Origin: Oligoflexaceae bacterium
Lineage (GTDB): Bacteria > Bdellovibrionota_B > Oligoflexia > Oligoflexales > Oligoflexaceae
NCBI GenBank assembly: GCA_947474445.1
Contig: CANJJY010000119.1
Location: 1-10,927 of the forward strand
Reading direction: 5' to 3'
Length of the DNA stretch: 10,927 nucleotides
Shown: positions 1-7,310 of the stretch, piece by piece
Position numbering within the stretch: the stretch's first letter is position 1
Layout of the letters: every line of letters begins with the position of its first letter
Program-made: the position numbers and the translations under genes
The notes under the pieces: model-generated
The model's database searches: none
What the model was told of the DNA's origin: nothing
Seen by the model: only the letters and a program-made list of their open reading frames with translations

Positions 1-124
1 GATCGGCGGGCAGGCGTCCACATAGAATAGAGATAAAAATAATATTGTCGATCCCCAGGACGATTTCCATCGCCGTCAGGGTGATCAGGCTCAGTAAATT
101 TTCTGTAGTCAGCAGCGCTTCCAT
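1..124 (-). CDS. TerC-family integral membrane protein, N-terminal fragment
   Basis: The first 41 codons of a minus-strand gene are present; the rest lies beyond position 1. The peptide begins MEALLTTENLLSLITLTAME and continues through IVLGIDNIIFISIL to GRLP. The E-I-V-L-G-I-D-N-I-I-F signature, with a charged Glu and Asp inside a hydrophobic helix, is the hallmark of the first membrane segment of TerC/YkoY-type proteins. These are multi-pass inner-membrane proteins linked to tellurite resistance and, in studied members, to metal-ion (manganese) export. The start ATG (complement of 122-124) is preceded on the minus strand by AAAGGA about 9-10 bases upstream. The gene follows the aminopeptidase on the same strand after 83 bases, so co-transcription is possible. 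The family call is firm; the substrate cannot be told from this fragment. Confidence 0.9.
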   Translation of the reverse strand, partial: MEALLTTENLLSLITLTAMEIVLGIDNIIFISILCGRLPAD

Positions 125-207
125 AACTCAGCTTCCTTTCACTTGCGTTTCCGAAGCCTATTACGGACCAGGCGCTGAGTAAAGAATAAAGGCGAAAAGT
201 CTGTCCT

Positions 208-2946
208 CTATCCTTGGCGCAAAGCCGGACTCTTGCTGCTTAAGAGTCGCATAATCTTTACACAGCGTTCATTGCTTTCGCGTGCCGCCAAGAGTCCCTG
301 CTGGAGCGAAGGCGAAAAATCGGCTTTCAACCATCGCTCGAGGAGCGGCGACGGCTTCTCCTCACAACCGAGCGGCAGCAGGCTGAGCACGTAACTCCGC
401 GCCACACCGGATTCGAGACCGGCTACCACCTGAGGGACGATCTGCGCGTAGCGATCCGCATAGCGAGCCCGCATCGCCTGCTGGTTGCCTGGAAACAGCT
501 GACTGATGATGGCGACTCGATCGGCGGCGGCTAGATCAGATTTTTGGGCTTCGATAGGAGCCATCATCGCTTGCTTACGTTTCGCATCGGGAAATCGCGC
601 GAGACCACCGAGATACTGCCGGCGCCCGAGACTACTCGGATCCTTCTTCTGTTCGGCCGCCAATCGCGCCGGAGCGGTTGGCTCGCCGAGTTCGCTCAAC
701 GCCTTGAGCAACTCCCAGCGGCGATCCTGATCGATGGTCAGGCCGGCAAAGACCTGCTTGCCCTTGAGGATATCGTTGAGAACCGCGGCTTTTTTGCCAA
801 GAGTGAGAAGATCGATGTAACTGCTAAAACTCGAGAGCTTGACATCGAGACGCGCCTCTGGATTCGCTAAGAGATCCTGATAGGCATCGCTGAGTTCTTT
901 GATCATCTTTTCCTTGAGGGGAGCGTCCGGCACGTAAACGAGATAAGTGAGAACGCTGCGATTGACGAGGCCATCGATCGTTCTCAAGACCTGCGGATTT
1001 TTTTCTCGCGGCAATTCCTCGGCAATAAAGTGATTGAAGTCGGCGAGCGAACGGCGAGCATCTTCGACTTCCTTGCTCATCTGACTCCACACCATCAGAC
1101 GCAACGAAGGACTATCCAGCTTAGACAAATTCTCAGCAGCAAGTCGCAGGGTCTCCGGATCGAGGTCGACGCGTGCGTAATCAAAATCTTCTTCGTTGGG
1201 AAAGATGAGTTCAGGACAGGCGAGCGGAGCCTTAGCTTGCCAAAGGGTCTCGGCTCCTGCGTAGTCGATAGGAACGCTGGCGAGATGCTCGAAGCCGCTG
1301 CGATCCGCGCTTCGTCGATAGAGACCAAACTGAGCCTTGTGCTCACGCAGGGTGGGAAAGGCCGGATCAGCAGATTGTAGAATGGTAAGACCGAGGAGCT
1401 GCTTTTGTTCCGCATCACAGCGCGCCGTGACCCGCAGAGAATTGACTCCGGCCGTCTTCAGCCACTGATCACTCATCGCCTGCAAGGGGCGCTGAGAGGC
1501 TGATTCCATCGCCGCCATAAAATCTTTCAGTTGGGTATTTTGAAAGGCGTGACGCTGAAAATAGATGCGCAGACCTTGCCTAAAGGACTCCTCGCCCAAG
1601 GTATAATGAAGCAGACGGAGAAATGCCGCGCCCTTGCCATAGGTGATGGCATCAAAGTTACTGAGAGCCACATCCGTATGAGCGACCTCGCCGGCGATAG
1701 GATGGGTGGTGACCGCTTCATCGGCCATGTACGCTCCGATCTTGCTGCGCGTCTGGGCGACCCAGGTTTCAGGGAAATCGGGGTGCTGCGCAAGGGCGAG
1801 CGTGCTCGCATAGGTAGCAAAACTCTCGTTCAGCCAGAGATCGTTCCACCACTGCATCGTCACGAGATCGCCAAACCACATATGAGCCATTTCATGAAGG
1901 ACGGTGTGCGCCAAGCCTTCTTTCTGTGACTGACTGCGCTGACCGCGCACCAAAAAACGTTCTGAAAACGTCACGGCGGCGACGTTTTCCATCGCACCTG
2001 CATTGAAATCAGGAACGGCCACTTGATCGTATTTTGCAAAAGGATAGGGCGCAGCGAAGTATCCATCAAAAAAATCAAAACCATGACGCGTAATCGCAAA
2101 CCATTCGTCGACAGGTACGTAAGCGGCCATCGATTGCCGCGCGAGGAGACGGAGAGGATAGCGGAAGGTTTTATCTTCCCACACCCGGTAGGGCCCCGCA
2201 TGCAGAGAAATCAGGTACGTGCTGAAGCGGAGGCTTGGTGGAAAAATCCAGCGCCGCGCCGACGCCTGCGATTCAACCCTCGTTTCGCGGACCGCTGACA
2301 CCACGGTCCAGGTCGATGGCGCCACAACTTCAAGTTGAAAGGTGGCCTTGAGGTCGGGTTGATCAAAACACGGAAACATGCGATTGGCGCTGTAGGGCTC
2401 AAAATGAGTGTAAACGTAGGTTTGTTGATCGAGCGGATCCGTGAATCGATAGAGCCCGTTGCCATCCTTACTGTAGGAATGGCAGAAATGAATCTTCAGT
2501 TCATTCCGCGCTCCGACGGCCAGTTCTGTGGATGGAATATAGATCGCCGTGCCATCGTAGCGAAATGTGAGAGTCTTGCCACCGCGTTCGATCCCCTCGA
2601 CAGTGCCCTCGGTGAAGTCAAATCTCAATTCGGCACCGGCATCTTGAAAGAGAAAGCCGACTTCGACTTCGCCCGTAAATTCAGGTTCTGCAGCATCGAG
2701 GTGCATCCGCAGCGCGTAGGTCACCGCGCTGACTTGTTGAGCGCGCGTCTCGGCTGCCGACTGTGAGAGGCGACTGATCGCCTTCGACTGCCGTTGAGGA
2801 GATACAGCCGTCGATACCGGTGCTTTATTCTTCGCGATTTGAGAGTCTGCCGCGGGCAGGGCCGCCGCTTGGGCACTCCCAAAACCGGCGATGAGCAGAG
2901 ACACGCTGATAAGGATAGGTCCAGAACGCGACAGGCGGATTCCCAT
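208..2946 (-). CDS. Exported M1-family zinc aminopeptidase (PepN/aminopeptidase N-like)
   Basis: This 912-residue protein removes N-terminal residues from peptides by a zinc-dependent mechanism. Residues 1-27 look like a Sec signal peptide (basic start, hydrophobic ILISVSLLIAGFG, then AQA before the likely cut), so it should act in the periplasm or outside the cell rather than in the cytoplasm as E. coli PepN does. The M1 core is intact: GAMEN at 317-321 for substrate N-terminus recognition, zinc motif HEMAH at 351-355, the third zinc ligand Glu374 (the HExxH-x18-E spacing), and YGKGA with the likely transition-state Tyr436. The last roughly 300 residues are helical and resemble an ERAP1-like C-terminal domain. 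Length is typical for the family. The ATG is preceded by GAGGAG (complement of 2957-2962) 10 bases away. It is divergent from the pilin operon. Peptide scavenging is a plausible role, by inference. Confidence 0.96.
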   Translation of the reverse strand: MGIRLSRSGPILISVSLLIAGFGSAQAAALPAADSQIAKNKAPVSTAVSPQRQSKAISRLSQSAAETRAQQVSAVTYALRMHLDAAEPEFTGEVEVGFLFQDAGAELRFDFTEGTVEGIERGGKTLTFRYDGTAIYIPSTELAVGARNELKIHFCHSYSKDGNGLYRFTDPLDQQTYVYTHFEPYSANRMFPCFDQPDLKATFQLEVVAPSTWTVVSAVRETRVESQASARRWIFPPSLRFSTYLISLHAGPYRVWEDKTFRYPLRLLARQSMAAYVPVDEWFAITRHGFDFFDGYFAAPYPFAKYDQVAVPDFNAGAMENVAAVTFSERFLVRGQRSQSQKEGLAHTVLHEMAHMWFGDLVTMQWWNDLWLNESFATYASTLALAQHPDFPETWVAQTRSKIGAYMADEAVTTHPIAGEVAHTDVALSNFDAITYGKGAAFLRLLHYTLGEESFRQGLRIYFQRHAFQNTQLKDFMAAMESASQRPLQAMSDQWLKTAGVNSLRVTARCDAEQKQLLGLTILQSADPAFPTLREHKAQFGLYRRSADRSGFEHLASVPIDYAGAETLWQAKAPLACPELIFPNEEDFDYARVDLDPETLRLAAENLSKLDSPSLRLMVWSQMSKEVEDARRSLADFNHFIAEELPREKNPQVLRTIDGLVNRSVLTYLVYVPDAPLKEKMIKELSDAYQDLLANPEARLDVKLSSFSSYIDLLTLGKKAAVLNDILKGKQVFAGLTIDQDRRWELLKALSELGEPTAPARLAAEQKKDPSSLGRRQYLGGLARFPDAKRKQAMMAPIEAQKSDLAAADRVAIISQLFPGNQQAMRARYADRYAQIVPQVVAGLESGVARSYVLSLLPLGCEEKPSPLLERWLKADFSPSLQQGLLAARESNERCVKIMRLLSSKSPALRQG

Positions 2947-3120
2947 AAACGAGCGTCTCCTCGATAGAAAAAGATCAATGATTCGGAAGTAACGTTTTTC
3001 AGAGAAAGCGGCAAGGGAAAGTGGCGAAGCTGCCTCGGTGAAGGGACCATGGCGTCAGTCTTTGCCGCCTTAATACCATCAAGTAAGAATCTCAGCCCAT
3101 CTTGTTCTCCCATTCAATCT

Positions 3121-3173
3121 CCGAGACGACGGACAGAGAACCCCTGGATTTAAATATCAATCTTTCGTCTCGG
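3121..3173. repeat. 9-bp perfect inverted repeat around an AT-rich patch
   Basis: CCGAGACGA at 3121-3129 is matched exactly by its reverse complement TCGTCTCGG at 3165-3173, leaving a 35-base spacer that contains ATTTAAATATCAAT. The position, about 110-160 bases ahead of the prepilin start, fits either a leader-RNA stem or paired protein-binding half-sites flanking a promoter. The long spacer makes a plain terminator unlikely. Confidence 0.55.
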
Positions 3174-3263
3174 CCGGCGCCTCCGGCGGAGAGAGCAAAG
3201 CTCCTCGATACGTCCGAAAAGAAAGCTGAAAGGAGTGAAGCAAATTGCCGATACGCTCTCTAC

Positions 3264-3268
3264 GGAGG
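3264..3268 (+). promoter_or_regulatory. Ribosome binding site choosing the prepilin start
   Basis: GGAGG lies 11 bases before the ATG at 3280. The same frame is open further up to a GTG at 3235, but AAGGAG overlaps that GTG rather than preceding it, and using it would give an oddly long 25-residue prepilin leader. The site therefore favours 3280, although the spacing is slightly long. Confidence 0.5.
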
Positions 3269-3279
3269 CAGAGAGCCAC

Positions 3280-4017
3280 ATGAAGCCAGGTTCCCTAGGA
3301 GACAGCGGATTAACCTTCATCGAGACGATGATAGGCATCGCTCTCTTGACTCTCATCATCTCGGGAGTCGCCACCTTTATGCGGAACACGGGCCAAAGTC
3401 TTTCGGCCCAGGAAGCCCGTTCTTCCTTTGAAGTGACGAGTAAGCAGCTGCTTAAATTGATCGATCGCGACATTCGTCTGCAAGCCGCGCCGGCGACGAT
3501 AGGACTGGGCGGATTGCAGTTAAAAGTAGTGCGTCTGCAGAAAGCATCCCCCACGGCTCCTAAATCGACTTACGAAGTGACCTTTACCAGTCAATGCTCG
3601 GCGGGCTCCAGCGCGGGCCCAGAAGTTCAAAGCATCGTCGGCAAAGTCTTTGCCCCTTCTCAGATAGCAGGCATCATGGCGAAGGGTAATCAATGCCTCG
3701 CGCGCCTCGCGTGCGCCGCAGGGCAATACCCGACGATCGTCATCACCACCTCGGTACCGCCCAGCACTACGGTTCCAACCTATACCCCCTCGGTGTTTCC
3801 CGACTTTGCCGGCAATGCGTCCCTGCGTCGGCGCGCGATGAAATTGCCGCTGGGCATGGCCGTTTGTTTTGATGCGATCGATGCCGACCGCACCAAGGTG
3901 ACTCTCGAATCTGTGATCGCCATCAGCCCTTCCGCGGAACAGGCCAGCTTTCGCGTGCTGAGGGAAGAAGGGTATTTTACCCGTAAAAACCTCGCCGGCG
4001 TCCAAGTTCTCCCCTGA
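3280..4017 (+). CDS. Type IV prepilin-like / pseudopilin (minor pilin) protein
   Basis: This 245-residue protein has a classic class III (type IV prepilin) signal: a 10-residue leader ending in Gly10, then L-T-F-I-E with Glu at +5, followed by a hydrophobic helix (residues about 11-32, TMIGIALLTLIISGVATF). A prepilin peptidase would cut after Gly10, and the helix would anchor or assemble the subunit into a type IV pilus or type II secretion pseudopilus. The remainder is a soluble domain with four cysteines, suited to periplasmic disulfides. Its place as first gene, with another prepilin-like gene three genes on, suggests a PilW/GspJ-like minor pilin, but I see no motif fixing the subtype. A longer start at GTG 3235 (260 residues) is possible. 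The pilin class is well supported; the exact subunit is not. Confidence 0.85.
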   Translation: MKPGSLGDSGLTFIETMIGIALLTLIISGVATFMRNTGQSLSAQEARSSFEVTSKQLLKLIDRDIRLQAAPATIGLGGLQLKVVRLQKASPTAPKSTYEVTFTSQCSAGSSAGPEVQSIVGKVFAPSQIAGIMAKGNQCLARLACAAGQYPTIVITTSVPPSTTVPTYTPSVFPDFAGNASLRRRAMKLPLGMAVCFDAIDADRTKVTLESVIAISPSAEQASFRVLREEGYFTRKNLAGVQVLP

Positions 4018-4141
4018 CCTCCTCTGCTGCAATAAATACCTTTCGTTCAAGCACCTCTAAAGGCTGAAAAACTCTAAGTTTTACGACCTAGATTTGTTGC
4101 ACTCGAGACGCCTCAACAAACCACCGATATACAAGTACGAT

Positions 4142-4147
4142 GAGGAG
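4142..4147 (+). promoter_or_regulatory. Ribosome binding site choosing the Hint-protein start
   Basis: GAGGAG sits 6 bases before the ATG at 4154. The frame is open upstream to a TTG at 4094, but that start has no Shine-Dalgarno sequence and would add 20 polar residues before the membrane segment, so ATG 4154 is preferred. Confidence 0.7.
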
Positions 4148-4153
4148 ATTGCG

Positions 4154-6289
4154 ATGAAGTCAAAATCGTTTCTGAAGTATGAATGGCAAGCTGGATTTTC
4201 AGCTCTCGGACTCTCTTTGGCCATGGCTATCGCTGGAGCTGCCGGCGTCTATTTCAATCAGCAACATGAACAGACTCTCGGCTTGATCCGTGGCGTGAGC
4301 CAATCGCGGCAGCAGAGCCTGGCCAAACAAATCAATATGTCGAGCTTTGCTCTGGCCCGCTCGCTCCTCAACTTTCGCAACGTTGGTGCCGGTCCGAGTA
4401 AGCACCTGGTGTCTGCACTTTACGCCGATAATTATTTTGATGGCAAGGATTGGAAGATTCGGCTGAATCCCAATCTAGGCAGCCAGACCAATCATTGGTC
4501 ATTTAGTGAAGCCGATGAAGTTCTGACGATTAAAACCCCGGTAGCCTCAGAACTCTCGGAAAGTGCTAAGGCACAAGCGATGATGTCAGCTAAATCCCTA
4601 AGTGAAGTAGCGAGTGGCAACGCCCTCGCCGATACCAAAATAACCTTCGGCCGCGTTGATTTCGAAGAAGATCCCAAAGGCCTCTCGCGCCGCGCTCTCT
4701 CGATCGATGTACGGGCAGAGACGACTTTTAAGACCTCCCAGGGACAAACAGTCAATCTCACTAACTTCGCGCGAATTCCCCTCGATATGCCTGAAGCCTA
4801 TCAACCTTACATCATCATCTATACCAAAGGCTCGAATCCGAACACCGCCTATGACACGCGATTTCCGCTGGACGCGCGCCCAGGTTCGAGTTCGGCTAAC
4901 CCTCTGCCAGCGTCGGTACTCGTCTTTGAGCTCCATTCATCCGGCGTCTCCAATATCGTTGGTAACGTCTACATGACGATGTCACCCGACTACACAGATT
5001 TAGAAAGCTGCATCAAGCTGGGCGATTGCTCGCCCTTTCAGGCTGATGATACCTATGTGATCAACGAAAATCGTGCCTACAACGTCTTAGCCGAAGATCA
5101 GAAAATTCTGAGCTTTGAAAAAGACTACTCCACCAACTACACGGTTCTTGCTGCGGTCAACGGCTCACAGAATTCCAATCAGGGAAACGGGTCGGCTCAA
5201 GGGGATGGCTCGACCTGCTCGGTCGAGACTGCAGATGGCAAAACTCAAGGTGGCGTCATTGATAATTCCTTCTTCTCCAGCTTCAAATCTCTTTGGGGAC
5301 TCAGCGGCGACTCGGGTCCGAAAACCGTGTATCTATTTGCCCGCATGTATAATCCTGATGGCGTGACCTACGTCGACAGCGGTCGATCGACGGTCTATGT
5401 TTCACCCCCCATCACTCCTGCGGTCGAAGCCGACAAGATCAATGAAACGATCTGCGGTGGCAGTGCGAACCCCTGCAAAACTTTTGATAACAGCGGTACC
5501 GTCACGGGCGAAGGTCTCATGGCCCAATACAACAGCGGCAAGAATCCAAAGACCGGGCGATGGCCTCTCATGTTTTCTCAGGAGCACCAGAAGGTCTGGA
5601 CGGAAAAGATGGGCGTCACCGACATCAAGCTGTGCATCGACAACAGCCAATCGTTTGATAAGATCGCCAAAGCCTGTCCCGCGCCGATCAACGATGCGGC
5701 CGGTGCCGCCTGTTTCTCAGCGAACTATGAGCAGCACTTTGACATTTTTTATATCCACCCCGTCACCTGTCAGCCGGAATTTCTCTATCAACGCACGGCC
5801 TGCGGTTGTTTCGAGGGGAGTACTCCCATCATGCTCGGCGATGGCCGCTATAAGCCCATCCGCGAGCTGACCCGGACCGATATGATATGGAATCCGATCT
5901 TGAAGAAGGCGATGGCTATCAAGCGAATGGTCGTCGGTCCCGAGAAGATTCCGATGATCCGTGTGACGCGCGCCGGAGATAGCGCCGTTCTCGTGACTCA
6001 AGGCCATCCCTTCCCGACCGAAAATGGACTTAAAACGGCTATCGAGCTGAAAAATGGTGATCGGGTGTTTAACGCGTCCGGCGGCCTCGAGAGCGTCACG
6101 GTCGAGACGGTCGTCTATCCCGAGGCAGAGGCGCCCAGCGTCTGGAACCTCGAACTGGATGGCGATGAACATCTGAACAGTCATTACCTCGTGGCTGATG
6201 GCGTCGTGACGGGTGATCTGAAGATTCAAGAACGACTGAAAGATGAAAAAGAGCGACTCAGCCTCGCGGCGCCTGTCGCGAACCCCTGA
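4154..6289 (+). CDS. Pilin-like-anchored surface protein with C-terminal Hint autoprocessing domain
   Basis: This 711-residue protein has three parts. Residues 1-34 are a basic start, then Gly14-Phe15 followed by a hydrophobic helix (FSALGLSLAMAIAGAAGVYF). This resembles a prepilin cleavage site but has Gly instead of Glu at +5, as GspK- or PilX-type subunits lack Glu5; a plain signal anchor is the alternative. Residues about 35-550 are a large, probably beta-rich ectodomain with a Gly/Ser/Asn-rich segment (about 336-353) and ten cysteines, all between 286 and 550. Residues 552 to about 688 are a Hint domain: GCF at 551-553, a DG/I-REL strand pair, T615-x-x-H618, and a final VWNLELDGD...HYLVADGVV block. 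A 23-residue charged tail follows. It lies 136 bases after the prepilin and before two more membrane-anchored genes, so a surface or pilus-tip role is likely. The ectodomain matches no family I recognise. Confidence 0.85.
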   Translation: MKSKSFLKYEWQAGFSALGLSLAMAIAGAAGVYFNQQHEQTLGLIRGVSQSRQQSLAKQINMSSFALARSLLNFRNVGAGPSKHLVSALYADNYFDGKDWKIRLNPNLGSQTNHWSFSEADEVLTIKTPVASELSESAKAQAMMSAKSLSEVASGNALADTKITFGRVDFEEDPKGLSRRALSIDVRAETTFKTSQGQTVNLTNFARIPLDMPEAYQPYIIIYTKGSNPNTAYDTRFPLDARPGSSSANPLPASVLVFELHSSGVSNIVGNVYMTMSPDYTDLESCIKLGDCSPFQADDTYVINENRAYNVLAEDQKILSFEKDYSTNYTVLAAVNGSQNSNQGNGSAQGDGSTCSVETADGKTQGGVIDNSFFSSFKSLWGLSGDSGPKTVYLFARMYNPDGVTYVDSGRSTVYVSPPITPAVEADKINETICGGSANPCKTFDNSGTVTGEGLMAQYNSGKNPKTGRWPLMFSQEHQKVWTEKMGVTDIKLCIDNSQSFDKIAKACPAPINDAAGAACFSANYEQHFDIFYIHPVTCQPEFLYQRTACGCFEGSTPIMLGDGRYKPIRELTRTDMIWNPILKKAMAIKRMVVGPEKIPMIRVTRAGDSAVLVTQGHPFPTENGLKTAIELKNGDRVFNASGGLESVTVETVVYPEAEAPSVWNLELDGDEHLNSHYLVADGVVTGDLKIQERLKDEKERLSLAAPVANP
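5807..6217 (+). other. Hint (hedgehog/intein-type) domain coding segment
   Basis: This codes for residues 552-688 of the protein above. Block A is Cys552-Phe-Glu-Gly-Ser-Thr preceded by Gly551, matching the Gly-Cys-Phe cleavage site of hedgehog proteins. Block B is LVTQGHPF with the T-x-x-H pair that catalyses the N-to-S acyl shift. The C-terminal block ends VVTGD, without the His-Asn found at C-terminal intein splice junctions. The expected chemistry is cleavage before Cys552 with release of the domain, rather than splicing. This is established for the family and inferred here. Confidence 0.82.
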
Positions 6290-6392
6290 TAGAAGGTCGG
6301 TTCAGCGCCCTGACGGTGACAGACATCTGCCCTGAATAATTCATTTTTTTTGGTCAAGTTGCGGCTCATTCTGCCGAAGAGTAGAAAGCTTG

Positions 6393-6398
6393 AAGGAG
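6393..6398 (+). promoter_or_regulatory. Ribosome binding site choosing the start of the third operon gene
   Basis: AAGGAG lies 6 bases before ATG 6405. The same frame is open up to a TTG at 6390, but that start would place the Shine-Dalgarno sequence inside the gene. Confidence 0.7.
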
Positions 6399-6404
6399 CC
6401 AGTG

Positions 6405-7301
6405 ATGGGGGAAGGAAACAACTCAAAACGAAACCTTGGATTGCTCGCACTGGGGCTTCTGATCGTTTGGTTTATCTGGCCAAAAAAACAGCTTAACAAC
6501 CAAAAGACGCTGGCTTCCGAGCACAAGCAGCTCAAAGAAAATCAGGTCATCTCATCGCAAGAGTTTACGGCTGTCAGTCCAGCCGAAGAAAAGCGCCGCG
6601 AACGGCAGTTCAAACGGGCCGAAGCCATGATGGTTGCCACCCACGCCCTAGGCTTACGCCGCTTCCCTCTCGATCCAGGGGAACAGGTCAACCTCCACAT
6701 CCAGGTTTCGGCCCTGCCCCAGCCCTGCATGAAAGGTGATATTGATGTCATCGAGGCGAGTACCAAAGATGGTAAATCAAAAGTCCTGATGAGCGTCGAA
6801 CCTTTGACCGGCCGCTCGAAGGCCTATGCGCAGACCCTCGACCCGAAAGGTCTCAGGCAAGGGGGACTCTATAATTTTTCGATCCCTTACGCCGAGCTGG
6901 AGCAAGGCATGGGACTCTATCTGTGCCGGGATTCGAGCGGGAGCGGTCGCTGCTTTGATAAGAAAATCTTCAGCATGGCTCAGCTCTCCGAGGTCTTCTT
7001 TAACCCGCTCCGCCGCGTCGCGATCAATAAAGACCCTGTCTATTATTTCCAGATGCTCATCGCCGATCAGGGACAACTGGAAATCCCAGGATCCAATAGT
7101 TTTTCCAAGAGCAAAAGAAAGCATCTGATGCAGTATATAGCCAGCAAGGGGACGGAACAAAAAAACGCGGCCAAGAAAATGGCGATGCTCACGCATGAGA
7201 TGCATGCAAAGGTATCATCGGTTCCGATCCGCATCGATGGGAAGACTTTGACCTTGGTTCTCCCCTATCAAAAGGGTGATTGCTCGCAGACTTTGCATTA
7301 A
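6405..7301 (+). CDS. Single-pass membrane protein of unknown family in the pilin operon
   Basis: I do not recognise this 298-residue protein. It has a short polar start, one strong membrane helix at about residues 11-25 (LGLLALGLLIVWFIW) and then a charged linker to about residue 75 (KQLKENQ, EEKRRERQFKRAE) that could be helical or coiled coil. The rest is a mixed soluble domain with four cysteines (108, 174, 183, 293), probably periplasmic by the positive-inside pattern. There is no prepilin motif: no Gly-Phe junction and no Glu5. It follows the Hint protein after 115 bases, and the next gene starts 9 bases after its stop, so co-expression is likely. Its shape, an inner-membrane anchor plus periplasmic domain, would suit an assembly factor for the pilin-like partners, but that is inference from position only. 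Confidence 0.85.
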   Translation: MGEGNNSKRNLGLLALGLLIVWFIWPKKQLNNQKTLASEHKQLKENQVISSQEFTAVSPAEEKRRERQFKRAEAMMVATHALGLRRFPLDPGEQVNLHIQVSALPQPCMKGDIDVIEASTKDGKSKVLMSVEPLTGRSKAYAQTLDPKGLRQGGLYNFSIPYAELEQGMGLYLCRDSSGSGRCFDKKIFSMAQLSEVFFNPLRRVAINKDPVYYFQMLIADQGQLEIPGSNSFSKSKRKHLMQYIASKGTEQKNAAKKMAMLTHEMHAKVSSVPIRIDGKTLTLVLPYQKGDCSQTLH

Positions 7302-7310
7302 CCATGGGAT

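Larger units (their letters stand above)
2947..3279. other. Divergent intergenic region between aminopeptidase and pilin operon
   Basis: This 333-base stretch must carry the 5' control regions of both the minus-strand aminopeptidase and the plus-strand prepilin operon. I see the ribosome binding site of the aminopeptidase near its left end, an AT-rich patch with the palindrome ATTTAAAT (3149-3156), a 9-bp perfect inverted repeat around that patch, and a small GCCGG/CCGGC stem (3173-3187). No sigma-70 -35/-10 pair of good quality stood out in either direction, and no recognisable c-di-GMP riboswitch core was found. ORFs crossing this area are overlapping-frame shadows. Confidence 0.6.

Noticed and set aside
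2947..3279. c-di-GMP riboswitch ahead of the pilin genes
   Set aside because: Such switches are common before pilin genes, but I found no recognisable conserved core here or in the 4018-4153 gap.
3150..3554. Minus-strand frame of 134 codons over the prepilin gene
   Set aside because: It is an antisense shadow of the prepilin gene: it lacks a ribosome binding site and has Arg/Pro/Ser-rich low-complexity content.
4066..4084. AAAACT-CTA-AGTTTT hairpin before the Hint gene
   Set aside because: It is AT-only apart from one pair per arm, with a three-base loop and no T tract; probably a chance palindrome.
5717..6229. Minus-strand frame of 170 codons opposite the Hint domain
   Set aside because: The plus-strand frame has clear Hint motifs; the antisense frame shows no family features or start signals.
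6295..6352. T8 run after the Hint gene as an intrinsic terminator
   Set aside because: No GC-rich stem precedes the run. GCCCTGA occurs twice, but as a direct and not an inverted repeat.
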